From positions 372,001 to 436,000 of the forward strand of contig NZ_JACAPR010000010.1 of assembly GCF_013385635.1 (NCBI RefSeq): a stretch of DNA of 64,000 nt. The letters are read 5' to 3'. Under the pieces are notes generated by a model, which was not told the origin of the DNA, did not search any database, and saw only the letters and a list, made by a program, of their open reading frames with translations. Below, piece by piece: positions 1-8,238 of the stretch. The DNA comes from Pseudomonas gingeri (GTDB taxonomy: Bacteria; Pseudomonadota; Gammaproteobacteria; Pseudomonadales; Pseudomonadaceae). How positions within the stretch are numbered: the first letter of the stretch is position 1; every line of letters starts with the position of its first letter. The translations under genes and the position numbers were made by a program.

Positions 1-1085
1 CGCGTTATTTCTTCGATGAAGGACTGTTCCAGGCCGAGCGCGACAATATTTTCATGCACGCCTGGCACGTCGCCGGGCACAAGAGCGAGTTCGCCCAGCC
101 CGGGCAGTACGTGGTCTGCGACTTGTTCGACCAGAGCATCGTGGTGGCCTGCAACCGTGAAGGGCGGGTCCACGCCTTCCATAACGTCTGCCAGCATCGC
201 GGCAACCGCCTGCTGGAGGAGCGGCGCGGCACCACTGGCGGGGTGGTGCGCTGCGCCTATCACTCCTGGTGTTATGAAATGGATGGCAGCCTGCGCGGTG
301 CACCGCGTTGCGAGCGGATGAAGAACTTCGAGTTGCAGCAGTTCAATATTCCCCAGGTGCGGACCGAGGAAATGGGTGGCTTCATCTACTTCAACCTCGA
401 TCCCCAGGCGCCGTCCCTGCGCGAACTGTTCCCCGGTGCCGACGAAGAAATGCGCCGGGTCTTCCCTGATCTGGAGCAGATGCAACTGATCGACGAACAG
501 GACGTGATCGTACCGGCCAACTGGAAGGTGATCATGGACAACTCCATCGAGGGCTATCACTTCAAGCTCTCCGGCCCCTGTCATATCGACCTGGCAAAAC
601 TGATCGACTTCAAGGGCTACGAGCTGACCAAGCGGGATAACTGGTGGACCTACGCGGCCCCGGCCAACCTCTCGGCGACCGAAGCCTATGGGGTGAAGCT
701 GCGCAGCGACCTGAACCCCGAGGAATGCTTCTTCAATATCGGCATGTGGCCGAACAACACCTTCTATACCTTTCCGTTTTCCGAGTTCCTCGGCTCCTTC
801 ATGATGATCCCGCTGGATGCCGAGCGCTCGCTGCTGCGCTTCGGCTACTACTCCTCCAATGCCCGTACCGCCGAGGTCAGCAGCGCTTGCATGAAGTGGA
901 TGAACGAGGACCTGGGACCGGAAGATATCGCGCTGAATATCTCGGTGCAGAAGGGCCTGCGTTCGCTGGGCTATGACCAGGGCCGCTACATGATCGATGC
1001 GCAGCGCAGCAATGAAAGCGAGCACCTGGTGCATCACTTCCACCGCCTGGTGTTCCAGGGTATCCACGGTACTGCCGACCGCTGA
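1..1085 (+). CDS. Rieske [2Fe-2S] aromatic ring-hydroxylating oxygenase, alpha subunit (5' end outside window)
   Basis: The frame is open from base 3 and continues to a TGA at 1083-1085, so the true start lies upstream and the gene is partial. An in-frame ATG at 54 is internal, because the residues before it still read like the family N-terminus. The Rieske cluster ligands are visible as C-x-H (VCQHRG, bases about 186-203) and C-x2-H (CAYHSW, about 252-269). The mononuclear iron site appears as N-S-I-E-G-Y-H with a later His near bases 538-590. The family catalyses O2-dependent hydroxylation or N-demethylation with an external reductase. The next genes encode a choline-dehydrogenase-like flavoprotein and a GbdR-like regulator, so a quaternary-amine substrate is possible. 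That is inference. No reductase gene is present in the window. Confidence 0.9.
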   Translation, partial: RYFFDEGLFQAERDNIFMHAWHVAGHKSEFAQPGQYVVCDLFDQSIVVACNREGRVHAFHNVCQHRGNRLLEERRGTTGGVVRCAYHSWCYEMDGSLRGAPRCERMKNFELQQFNIPQVRTEEMGGFIYFNLDPQAPSLRELFPGADEEMRRVFPDLEQMQLIDEQDVIVPANWKVIMDNSIEGYHFKLSGPCHIDLAKLIDFKGYELTKRDNWWTYAAPANLSATEAYGVKLRSDLNPEECFFNIGMWPNNTFYTFPFSEFLGSFMMIPLDAERSLLRFGYYSSNARTAEVSSACMKWMNEDLGPEDIALNISVQKGLRSLGYDQGRYMIDAQRSNESEHLVHHFHRLVFQGIHGTADR

Positions 1086-1147
1086 ATCCGCTTGTCGCGA
1101 TCAGCGTCGCTGGTCGCCCCAGACCTTCTGATGGAGCACGCCCGGTC

Positions 1148-2809
1148 ATGTCCGAGCACGAATTCGATTACCTGATTGTCGGTGCCGGTTCCGCTGGCTG
1201 TGTCCTGGCCAATCGCCTGGGGGAAGACCCGGCGGCAAGGATACTGCTGCTGGAAGCGGGGCCGGCTGACAACAGCTGGACCATCGACATGCCATCCGCC
1301 GTGGGCGTGGTTGTCGGCGGTACGCGCTACAACTGGGGCTTCAGTTCTGAACCCGAGCCGTGGCTCGACGGCCGCCGGATCGGTACGCCCCGTGGGCGAA
1401 CCCTCGGCGGGTCCTCGTCGATCAACGGCATGGTGTATATCCGCGGGCATGCCCGGGATTACGACAACTGGGCGGAGCAAGGTTGCGGCGGCTGGAGTTA
1501 CCAGGAAGTCCTGCCGTATTTTATCCGCGCGCAGAACCATGCCGACGGACCGGACAGTTATCGCGGCGCGCAAGGTCATCTGCATGTCACGCCGGGGGAT
1601 ATCAGTACACCTCTGTGTGCCGCGTTTGTCGAAGCCGGAGAGCAGGCCGGTTATGCGCCGAGCAACGACCTGAACGGCTATCGCCAGGAAGGTTTCGGTC
1701 CGGTGGACCGCACGACTCGCCACGGCAAGCGCTGGAGCACCGCCCGCGGTTATCTGCGCGAAGCCCTGCAACGCGGCAATGTGCAGGTGGCGACCGGAGC
1801 CCTGGCGTTGCGCATCCTGTTCAAGGGCCAGCGGGCCAGTGGCATCGAGTATGAGCAGAACGGCCATGTCTGGCAGGCCCGGGCCCGGCGTGAGGTACTG
1901 TTGACCGCCGGGGCGATCAGTTCGCCGCAGTTGCTGCTGTTGTCGGGCATCGGACCGGCCGCGGAGTTGCGTGACCTGGGCCTGACGGTCCAGTACGACC
2001 TGCCCGGCGTGGGCAAACGTCTCAACGATCATCCGGATGCAGTGGTGCAGTACCTGTGCAAGAAGCCCGTATCGCTGTATCCGTGGACCACCGCACCGGG
2101 CAAGTGGTGGATCGGTGCACGCTGGTTCATCCGCCATGACGGCCTCGCCGCCAGCAACCACTTCGAGGCCGGAGCCTTTATCCGTTCGCGGGCCGGAGTC
2201 GAGCACCCCGACCTGCAACTGACCTTCATGCCGCTGGCAGTGCAGCCGGGCACGGTGGACCTGGTGCCCGCTCATGCCTTCCAGGTGCATATCGATCTGA
2301 TGCGCCCCAGCAGCCTGGGCAGTGTCACCCTCAAGAGCCGTGATCCGCGCCAGCCGCCGAAAATTGTTTTCAACTACCTGAGCACCGGGCAGGACCGTGC
2401 CGACATGCGTGCCGGTGCGCGACTGGTGCGGGAAATCCTCGGGCAACCGGCGATGGCGGCGTTTGTCGGCGAGGAGCTGGTGCCCGGGCCGGACGTCCAG
2501 AGCGATGAAGCGCTCGACGCCTGGGCCCGACGGGTCACGGAAACCGGTTACCATGCCAGCGGTACCTGCAAGATGGGTCCTGCCGGCGACCCTGAGGCGG
2601 TGGTCGATCCGCAGTTGCGTGTCCATGGCGTGGAAGGGCTGCGGGTGGTGGACGCCTCGATCATGCCGACGATCGTCAGCGGCAATACCAATGCGCCGAC
2701 GGTGATGATTGCCGAGAAGGCCAGCGATATGATTCGCGGACAACAGCCGTTGCCGGCGATGTCGGTGCCGGTATGGGTGCATCCGCACTGGCAGAGCCAA
2801 CAGCGTTGA
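1148..2809 (+). CDS. GMC-family FAD-dependent oxidoreductase (choline dehydrogenase-like)
   Basis: The 553-residue product opens with a dinucleotide-binding beta-alpha-beta motif (VGAGSAGCVLANRL, residues about 11-24). Further on it has the GMC signature region (GRTLGGSSSINGMVYIRG, about 83-100). The C-terminal active-site segment includes GYHASGTCKMGP and GNTNAPTVMIAEKAS. Length and domain order match family members that oxidise alcohols to aldehydes, such as choline dehydrogenase and alcohol dehydrogenases. The ATG at 1148 follows a GGAG at about 1132-1135. It lies 62 bp after the Rieske gene and 30 bp before the regulator, so the three are probably one transcription unit. The substrate cannot be read from the sequence. 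BetA itself is usually paired with betB, which is absent here. Confidence 0.9.
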   Translation: MSEHEFDYLIVGAGSAGCVLANRLGEDPAARILLLEAGPADNSWTIDMPSAVGVVVGGTRYNWGFSSEPEPWLDGRRIGTPRGRTLGGSSSINGMVYIRGHARDYDNWAEQGCGGWSYQEVLPYFIRAQNHADGPDSYRGAQGHLHVTPGDISTPLCAAFVEAGEQAGYAPSNDLNGYRQEGFGPVDRTTRHGKRWSTARGYLREALQRGNVQVATGALALRILFKGQRASGIEYEQNGHVWQARARREVLLTAGAISSPQLLLLSGIGPAAELRDLGLTVQYDLPGVGKRLNDHPDAVVQYLCKKPVSLYPWTTAPGKWWIGARWFIRHDGLAASNHFEAGAFIRSRAGVEHPDLQLTFMPLAVQPGTVDLVPAHAFQVHIDLMRPSSLGSVTLKSRDPRQPPKIVFNYLSTGQDRADMRAGARLVREILGQPAMAAFVGEELVPGPDVQSDEALDAWARRVTETGYHASGTCKMGPAGDPEAVVDPQLRVHGVEGLRVVDASIMPTIVSGNTNAPTVMIAEKASDMIRGQQPLPAMSVPVWVHPHWQSQQR

Positions 2810-2839
2810 GCCAGCCGGTTGGGTGGAAGGAGTTCACTG

Positions 2840-3904
2840 ATGAACCACACGTCACGCGACGCGGCTGACGACCAGCCCCGGCCGGCGGTCGAGGCGCCGC
2901 CACGGCATATCGCCGTGCTGCTGCTGCCGGCCTTTTCCCAACTGGGACTGGCGGCCGTTATCGAGCCCCTGGCGATTGCCAACTGGTTGAGCCAGCGCAC
3001 GCTGTTCCAGTGGACGCTGCTGTCCCTCGATGGTCAGCCGGTGCCGGCCAGCAATGGCCTGAGCACGGCGGTCAGCGGCTGTCCCGAGGCGGAGCAGGGT
3101 TTCGATGTCTGTCTGGTGATCGCCAGTTTCGATGTGCATAAACACAGCCGCAACCCGTCGCTGAAAAGCTGGCTGCGCAAGCAGGCGCTGTTCGGCGCGG
3201 TGTTGATGGGCGTGGAAACCGGCACCGAGCTGCTGGCCGCCGCGGGGGTACTCGACGGCCACGAAGCGGCGGTGCACTGGGACAACCTGCAGGGCTTCCA
3301 GGAAAGCTACCCGCGGGTCAAGGCCCGGCCCCAGCTCTATACCCTGGAGCGCCAGCGCTTGACCTGTGCCGGTGCCACCTCGACCCTGGACATGATGATC
3401 GGCTGGCTGGGACAGAGCGTCGACAGCGACCTGGCGCGGGAGATCGCCATGCACCTGCTGATGGGCCGGTTACGCCAGCCCATGGACAACCAGCTCGACG
3501 ATGGCCTGGCCAGCACCCGGCTGCAAGGGGCGAAGATGCGGCGTGCGGTGATGCTGATGGAGCAGGCCCTGGAGGAGCCGCTGGACTGCGAAGCCATCGC
3601 CCGCCAGGTGGGGCTGTCGCAGCGCCAGCTGGAGCGTCAGTTCAAGCAGCACACCGGCCTGTCGCCGCTCAAGTACTACATGACCCTGCGCCTGGCACGG
3701 GCCCACAGCCTGTTGCAACAGACGCAGATGAGCGTGGCCCAGGTCGCGGCCTGTTCGGGGTTCGGCTCCCTGGAACATTTTTCCCGTACCTATCGGGCAC
3801 GTTTCGGCTGTCCGCCCAGCGAGGATCGCAGCCAGGTGTTCAGTGCGCCGGTGATGCGCCAGCCGCTGAGCCGGGAGCCGCGTTCCTCGCCAATCGAAGA
3901 GTGA
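2840..3904 (+). CDS. GlxA/GbdR-type transcriptional regulator (DJ-1/PfpI-like domain plus AraC HTH)
   Basis: The product has 354 residues. The N-terminal part (about 22-190) has the class I glutamine amidotransferase/DJ-1-like fold typical of this subfamily, including the segment CAGATSTLDMMIGWLG. The C-terminal part (about 225-330) is an AraC/XylS double helix-turn-helix with LSQRQLERQFKQHTG and SPLKYYMTLRLARA. I chose the ATG at 2840 because GGAAGGAG lies just before it; an in-frame TTG at 2819 has no such site. Relatives (GbdR, CdhR, ArgR) activate catabolism of glycine betaine, carnitine or arginine. Being third in the Rieske-GMC unit, it most likely controls that unit. The inducer is unknown. 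Confidence 0.88.
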   Translation: MNHTSRDAADDQPRPAVEAPPRHIAVLLLPAFSQLGLAAVIEPLAIANWLSQRTLFQWTLLSLDGQPVPASNGLSTAVSGCPEAEQGFDVCLVIASFDVHKHSRNPSLKSWLRKQALFGAVLMGVETGTELLAAAGVLDGHEAAVHWDNLQGFQESYPRVKARPQLYTLERQRLTCAGATSTLDMMIGWLGQSVDSDLAREIAMHLLMGRLRQPMDNQLDDGLASTRLQGAKMRRAVMLMEQALEEPLDCEAIARQVGLSQRQLERQFKQHTGLSPLKYYMTLRLARAHSLLQQTQMSVAQVAACSGFGSLEHFSRTYRARFGCPPSEDRSQVFSAPVMRQPLSREPRSSPIEE

Positions 3905-3925
3905 CAGGTTGTCCACAATGTCCGT

Positions 3926-4024
3926 GTAGGAGCCGGCTTGCCGGCGATGGCGTCCTTGAGATCGCTAAAAGCTTTGCAAGCAAGCTCCGCTCCTACCGCT
4001 CATCGCCGGCAAGCCGGCTCCTAC
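3926..4024. repeat. REP-type inverted pair (REPIN-like)
   Basis: Bases 3926-3950 (GTAGGAGCCGGCTTGCCGGC and so on) are mirrored by 4001-4024 (CATCGCCGGCAAGCCGGCTC and so on). The result is a long imperfect palindrome between the convergent regulator and aldolase genes. The right arm overlaps the aldolase stop codon. These arms have the usual Pseudomonas intergenic REP composition. The pair may also act as a transcription end for both genes. Confidence 0.8.
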
Positions 4025-4755
4025 AGGGCAAATTCCGGTTCCTCCTCCTGCATGATCCCCAGCAGTGCGGCAAAGTGCTTCTCGGCGAATCCCGGATAGT
4101 CGAGCCATTGCCGCGCGGTCTTGCGTGCCACCTCGTCACTGGCGATCCGCAGCGGCCGCCCCGTCGACAGGGCCGTGATATACACCTCACAGGCCCGTTC
4201 GAAGTAGTACAGGTCATCGAAGGCCTGGGCCACGCTGGGCGCCGCGACCAGCAGGCCATGATTGCCCATCAGCAGGATCGGCTTGTCCCCCAGCAGGCGA
4301 CCGACCCGCTCGGCCTCGTCGCCCAGGCCCATGCCATCGAAACCTTCATCGATCACCACCCGCTCGAAAAATCGCATGGAGTTCTGCTCGATAGGCGGCA
4401 GTCGCGAGTCCGCCAGGCAGGCCAGGGCCGTGGCGTATTTCGAGTGGACATGCAGGATGCAGCGCGCCTGGGGCTGGTTGCGATGCAGCGCACCGTGCAG
4501 GGCCGCGGCGGTGATGTCCGGGGCATCCGGGCGGTCGAGGGTGGTGGGCTCATCGGCCTTGACCAGCAGCAGGTCACTGGCACGGATTCGTGAAAAATGC
4601 CGGCCATAGGGATTGATCAGGAAGTCCCGGCCATCGTCGGAGACGGCCACGCTGAAGTGATTGGCGATGGACTCGTGCAGGCCCAGGCGTGCGGCCCAGC
4701 GAAAGGCGCAGGCCAGTTGGCTGCGCAGCGACGGGTGATCGAGGGGCGAAGGCAT
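4021..4755 (-). CDS. Class II aldolase/adducin-family protein
   Basis: The 244-residue product matches the length of class II (zinc-dependent) aldolases such as L-fuculose-phosphate aldolase and related decarboxylases. Metal-ligand candidates are the paired His of CILHVHSKYA (about residues 98-107) and the His in GNHGLLV (about 165). The N-terminal region HESIANHFSVAV followed by FLINPYG is typical of the family. The ATG at 4755 is preceded on the minus strand by AGGAG, seven bases upstream. The gene converges on the Rieske-GMC-regulator unit. A role in the same catabolic route is possible but rests only on proximity. It could equally be an oxidoreductase-coupled aldolase of unknown substrate. 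Confidence 0.85.
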   Translation of the reverse strand: MPSPLDHPSLRSQLACAFRWAARLGLHESIANHFSVAVSDDGRDFLINPYGRHFSRIRASDLLLVKADEPTTLDRPDAPDITAAALHGALHRNQPQARCILHVHSKYATALACLADSRLPPIEQNSMRFFERVVIDEGFDGMGLGDEAERVGRLLGDKPILLMGNHGLLVAAPSVAQAFDDLYYFERACEVYITALSTGRPLRIASDEVARKTARQWLDYPGFAEKHFAALLGIMQEEEPEFAL

Positions 4756-5147
4756 GGCGGGCTCCTGGGCAAGCGGCGGATGTTGCAGAGTCTAGGGCGG
4801 GTGGGGATCAGGGCTTGATGGGAAGCGACTTTTGTTGACGTGATTGTTTCCGATGGGGGTTAAAGGCTGCCGGCCCCTTCGCGGGCAAGCCCGCTCCCAC
4901 GGTGATCGAGTTGAAACGAGGGACCGCGTACGGCTCGGAACTCGTGGGAGCGGGCTTGCCCGCGAAGAGGACCTCGAGAACGCCACAAGCCCGTGGTAGT
5001 CATACTGACTCCCATGGTCGATATGACCGCATTTTTCATCGAGTCATAACGACTCCAGGCCTCTCACAGGCCTTGATTTTAAAGGCCCCGGCAACTGGCA
5101 CGAATCATGAGTGGCAAGCTGCATCAGCCTCAGCTACGGACCTCCCC
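4756..5147. other. Intergenic region with a REP inverted pair
   Basis: There is no convincing gene in these 392 bases. They separate the 5' end of the leftward aldolase gene from the rightward chemoreceptor gene, so both promoters should lie here. The main visible structure is the REP pair at 4878-4966. An open frame from 4902 runs into the chemoreceptor but is non-coding in appearance over its first 80 codons. Confidence 0.6.
4878..4966. repeat. REP inverted pair
   Basis: TTCGCGGGCAAGCCCGCTCC at 4878-4897 is mirrored by GGAGCGGGCTTGCCCGCGAA at 4947-4966, with about 50 unrelated bases between them. A single copy of the same arm occurs at 31586-31608. Confidence 0.8.
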
Positions 5148-6251
5148 ATGATATTTGTACGTGCCAGCCACCATCGCGCCCTGCTGCAGGACAATGCCCG
5201 CCTCAATGGCGAACTGGACCAGGCCCGGCAACGCATCGCCGAACTGGAGTCCGGTCGCGAGTCCCGCGAACGGCAAGTGGCGCCCAGGGCCGAGCTGGCG
5301 TTCTACCAGGGGCTGGCGGGCAACCTGCTGCAATTCGGTCGCTCCATTTCCCATGTCGGCGAGTCCTTCGATTACCTCAACCTGCGCCTGGTGGACAATA
5401 ACCACAGGGCCAAGAGCGTGGCCGTGGCGGCGATCCAGAACAAGCAGAAATTTGGCGTCCTGCAAGAGCAGACCCATGTCATGCAGGACGGTCTGGCAGA
5501 CCTCAATGAGCAGATCTCGCGGTTGGTGATCCGCGCCAGCGAGATCGACCGGATTGTCGGCCTGATCAGTTCCATCGCCAACATGACCAACCTGCTGGCG
5601 CTCAACGCGGCCATCGAGGCGGCCCGAGCCGGTGAGTCGGGCCGTGGTTTCGCCGTGGTCGCCAGCGAGATCCGCGACCTGGCGGAAAAGACCGCCAGTG
5701 CCACTCAGGACATCATCCGCGAAACCGCCGATATCAAGGCGATGATCGGCGTGGCCCAGAGCAGCATCCAGCAACAGGCCAGTACCGCCAGCGTCTTCCA
5801 TGGCCTCACCAACGAAGCCGGCGGGGCGATGTTCGAGGTCTACACCCTGGCCCAGCGCATGCAGCAGGAGATGAGCCAGTCGTGCTTCCGGGCCGGGATC
5901 GAACAGGCCAACCTGGCCGAGCTGTCGCTGAAGGTCTCGGTCTACGAGGGCATACTGGGTGAGGCCTGCGAGGCGCCGTTGATCAGTGATCATGACTGCC
6001 CGTTCGGTCGCTGGTACTACGGCGAAGGCAATCAGCAACTGAAAAGCTACAAGGCCTTCAACCGCATCGAACGTCCCCATGGCCTGGTGCATTCGGCCGG
6101 TGCCGAGGCCCTGGCCGCTCACGGCCAGGGACGGCTCGACGAGACCCTGGTGCAACTGGAGGTGATGGAGCGCTCGAACGTGGAAGTGATGGACATCATC
6201 AAGAGTGTGCTCGCCGAGCATGAGCGCCGTGGGGAAACCAGTCCGGCCTGA
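5148..6251 (+). CDS. Soluble methyl-accepting chemotaxis-type receptor with C-terminal CZB domain
   Basis: The product has 367 residues, counted from the ATG at 5148. The open frame continues upstream through REP sequence, which I exclude. No transmembrane segment is seen, so it should be cytoplasmic. A short coiled coil follows the N-terminus. The conserved receptor hairpin tip appears at about residues 140-180 ([20 protein letters not shown], then [12 protein letters not shown]). The C-terminal 110 residues carry [12 protein letters not shown] and later His residues ([14 protein letters not shown]), the pattern of chemoreceptor zinc-binding (CZB) domains. CZB proteins are known to bind zinc through His and Cys and to respond to zinc or oxidants. 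What this receptor senses is unproven. Confidence 0.85.
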   Translation: MIFVRASHHRALLQDNARLNGELDQARQRIAELESGRESRERQVAPRAELAFYQGLAGNLLQFGRSISHVGESFDYLNLRLVDNNHRAKSVAVAAIQNKQKFGVLQEQTHVMQDGLADLNEQISRLVIRASEIDRIVGLISSIANMTNLLALNAAIEAARAGESGRGFAVVASEIRDLAEKTASATQDIIRETADIKAMIGVAQSSIQQQASTASVFHGLTNEAGGAMFEVYTLAQRMQQEMSQSCFRAGIEQANLAELSLKVSVYEGILGEACEAPLISDHDCPFGRWYYGEGNQQLKSYKAFNRIERPHGLVHSAGAEALAAHGQGRLDETLVQLEVMERSNVEVMDIIKSVLAEHERRGETSPA

Positions 6252-6254
6252 GGC

Positions 6255-7118
6255 TCAGAGCATCGGGTCCCAGCGTTGCGACCAGTCGCTGTCGGCCTTG
6301 ACGATCTCGCGCAGCAACTCGAAGGCCTTCTGCAGGGTCGCCGAGTCCCGCTCGCGGGCGTACACCAGATAGGTCGGGTAACTGAACTCCGGCGCCTTGG
6401 GTACCCGCTCCAGGACGCCGCTGTCCAGATAGCTCTGGACCACCCGGGTACGAAAGTAGCCGGAGCCGCCATTACCGAGGATGAACTGCAAGGCCACCGG
6501 CCCGAGGTTGAAGCTGACGGCGGCCCGCGCCTTGTCCGGCAAGGCGGCGTCGTGCTGGCGGCGGAAGCCTTCGCCCCAGTCGATATACACATAGGGCTCG
6601 GGCTTTTCCGCCAGGCGCACGAGGATCAGTTTTTCCTCCAGCAACTGCTCCACCTGCAACCCCGGCCAGTACGCCGGCTGATAGACCAGCGCGGCATCCA
6701 GCACCCCCAGTTCGAGCTGGCGCAGCAACTGCTCGCCGTCGCGGATTTCGGTACGTAGCGCATGGGTCGGGATCTGCTCGCGCAACGCCTTGGCCCAACT
6801 GAGGATCAGCGGATTGCACAGGCTGACTTCGCCGCCGATATGCAGCACGTTGTTGAAACCGTCCGGCAGCGGCAGGTCGCGGCGGGCGGCTTCCCAGGTC
6901 TGCACCAACTGGTTGGCATAGACCACGAAGGCCTCGCCATCCGCCGTCAGCCTGGCACCGGCACGATTACGCACAAAGAGCGTGGCATCGAGCTGGCTTT
7001 CGAGCTTCTGCACCCGGGCGGTGATCGCGGTCTGGGTCACATGCAGTTTCTCGGCGGCGGCCACCAGGCTGCCGTAGCGGGCGATTTCGAGAAAGGTGCG
7101 GGCGAGGTCGATATCCAT
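6255..7118 (-). CDS. LysR-family transcriptional regulator (HdfR-like)
   Basis: The 287-residue product has an N-terminal winged HTH (MDIDLARTFLEIARYGSLVA, then AAEKLHVTQTAITARVQKLE) and a LysR substrate-binding domain from about residue 90. I chose the start at 7118 because the family N-terminus begins exactly there. An upstream in-frame extension to 7223 reads through repeat sequence. The sequence resembles the HdfR subgroup, members of which affect flagellar genes in enterics. It converges on the chemoreceptor gene with only three bases between the stop codons. Its targets cannot be inferred. Confidence 0.85.
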   Translation of the reverse strand: MDIDLARTFLEIARYGSLVAAAEKLHVTQTAITARVQKLESQLDATLFVRNRAGARLTADGEAFVVYANQLVQTWEAARRDLPLPDGFNNVLHIGGEVSLCNPLILSWAKALREQIPTHALRTEIRDGEQLLRQLELGVLDAALVYQPAYWPGLQVEQLLEEKLILVRLAEKPEPYVYIDWGEGFRRQHDAALPDKARAAVSFNLGPVALQFILGNGGSGYFRTRVVQSYLDSGVLERVPKAPEFSYPTYLVYARERDSATLQKAFELLREIVKADSDWSQRWDPML

Positions 7119-7168
7119 GGGACGTCCGGGGCGCGAGGGGACAATAGTGTAATCCTTATCGCACCGAT

Positions 7169-7216
7169 CGTTCCCACGCTCCGCGTGGGAATGCAGCCCG
7201 TGACGCTCCGCGTCGC
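7169..7216. repeat. Double-hairpin intergenic repeat
   Basis: TTCCCACGC-tcc-GCGTGGGAA at 7171-7191 is a perfect nine-base stem. A second hairpin, GACGC-tcc-GCGTC, follows at 7202-7214. This tandem hairpin is unlike the REP arms elsewhere in the window but resembles common Pseudomonas intergenic repeats. Confidence 0.65.
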
Positions 7217-7284
7217 AGATCACGAACTACGGGTTCTGGTCTACGCTGCCAGTGTCCCGCGGCCAACAGGAAAAGGAGATCCCC

Positions 7285-7680
7285 ATGGGCAGTCCCCAGG
7301 TATGCAGCGGCGCCACCCTGCAATGCAGCTTCGGTGCCGCGCCGGGCACGCTCAACGTTCTGCCGATCAACCGGGCGCTGACCAGCAGCATGCCCGCGGC
7401 AAATATCATGGACTACATCCCGCTGGTGAATATCGGCACCTTCGCCATGTGCCAGAGCATCGCCAATCCGATGGTGGCCGCCGCGACCGCTGCGGCTCTC
7501 GGCGTGCTGACGCCCATGCCATGCATTCCGGCCACCGCCGCGCCCTGGATTCCCGGCGGGCCGCCGACCCTGCTGCTGGGCAGCATGCCGGCGCTGGATG
7601 CCAACAGTTGCGTGATGTGCACATGGGGCGGGGTGATCAAGATCGTCGTGCCGGGGCAGGTGCAGATGCTGATTCCCTGA
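7285..7680 (+). CDS. DUF4280 PAAR-like protein
   Basis: This is a small 131-residue protein starting at the ATG at 7285, behind a clear AAGGAG. It contains repeated C/P/G-rich turns (CSGATLQCSFGAAPGTL, then MPCIPATAAPWIPGGPPTLL and NSCVMCTWGGVIKI). This is the layout of the DUF4280 family, regarded as a PAAR-like spike tip for contractile secretion machines. It has no C-terminal toxin extension. It sits at the vgrG end of the T6SS cluster but on the opposite strand, and its stop is three bases from the stop of the YwqK-like gene. A role as tip of the local VgrG spike is plausible but unproven. Confidence 0.78.
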   Translation: MGSPQVCSGATLQCSFGAAPGTLNVLPINRALTSSMPAANIMDYIPLVNIGTFAMCQSIANPMVAAATAAALGVLTPMPCIPATAAPWIPGGPPTLLLGSMPALDANSCVMCTWGGVIKIVVPGQVQMLIP

Positions 7681-7683
7681 TCC

Positions 7684-8229
7684 TCAGGCTTGCTCCGCAC
7701 CTTCACGGCGCAACCACCACCAGCGCCAGCGCGAGATCGGCTTGCCCTCGGCATCCAGTGGGCGGCCGTCCTCGGCATAGGGCTGTCCGGCATCGAGCAA
7801 CTGGCCGTGGCGATAACGGCTGCTCAGGGCGAGTTGGCCGTTCGGGTGAAAACGCTGGTACAGGCCATCGCGCACGCCATCACGATTGCGCTCGACTTCC
7901 GCCACGCTGCCATCGGCAAAGTAATTGGTCGCCTCGCCATGCAGCAGGCCGTGACGATAGCCGGCCTTGCGCTGCAAGGCGCCTTCCGGGCTGAAGAAGC
8001 TGGCGATGCCGTGGGTCTTCCCGGCCACATAAGGCACCTGCGCCGAGACCTTGCCGTTAGGGTGATAGAGCGTCGACAGCCCCTGCAACTCGCCCTGGCT
8101 GTAGTTCAGGTTGGCCTGGGGGCGCCCGGCTTCCTCGATCTTCAGTGGCCCCTCCAACCGGTCATCCAGCAGGCGGCCACTGAGATGGCTATCGCCGCGT
8201 ACCAGGTCCAGCTTGGTCGACTCACTCAT
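7684..8229 (-). CDS. MORN_2/YwqK-like repeat protein (antitoxin-family)
   Basis: The 181-residue protein is made of tandem repeats of about 22 residues with a Y-x-x-G-x-x-x-G core. Examples are NYSQGELQGLSTLYHPNGK, YVAGKTHGIASFFSPEG, YRHGLLHGEATNYFADGS and RDGVRDGLYQRFHPNGQ. It ends in an unusual WRWWWLRR segment. The repeat matches the MORN_2 family that includes the B. subtilis antitoxin YwqK. It starts nine bases after the vgrG stop and is surely co-transcribed. An immunity or adaptor role for T6SS cargo is inferred from position only. No signal peptide is seen. Confidence 0.75.
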   Translation of the reverse strand: MSESTKLDLVRGDSHLSGRLLDDRLEGPLKIEEAGRPQANLNYSQGELQGLSTLYHPNGKVSAQVPYVAGKTHGIASFFSPEGALQRKAGYRHGLLHGEATNYFADGSVAEVERNRDGVRDGLYQRFHPNGQLALSSRYRHGQLLDAGQPYAEDGRPLDAEGKPISRWRWWWLRREGAEQA

Positions 8230-8238
8230 GTGCGCTCC

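Noticed and set aside
1034..2800. 588-codon open frame on the minus strand opposite the GMC gene
   Set aside because: It is the complement of a strongly supported GMC gene in high-GC DNA, and its translation is rich in Arg/His/Gln with no family motifs.
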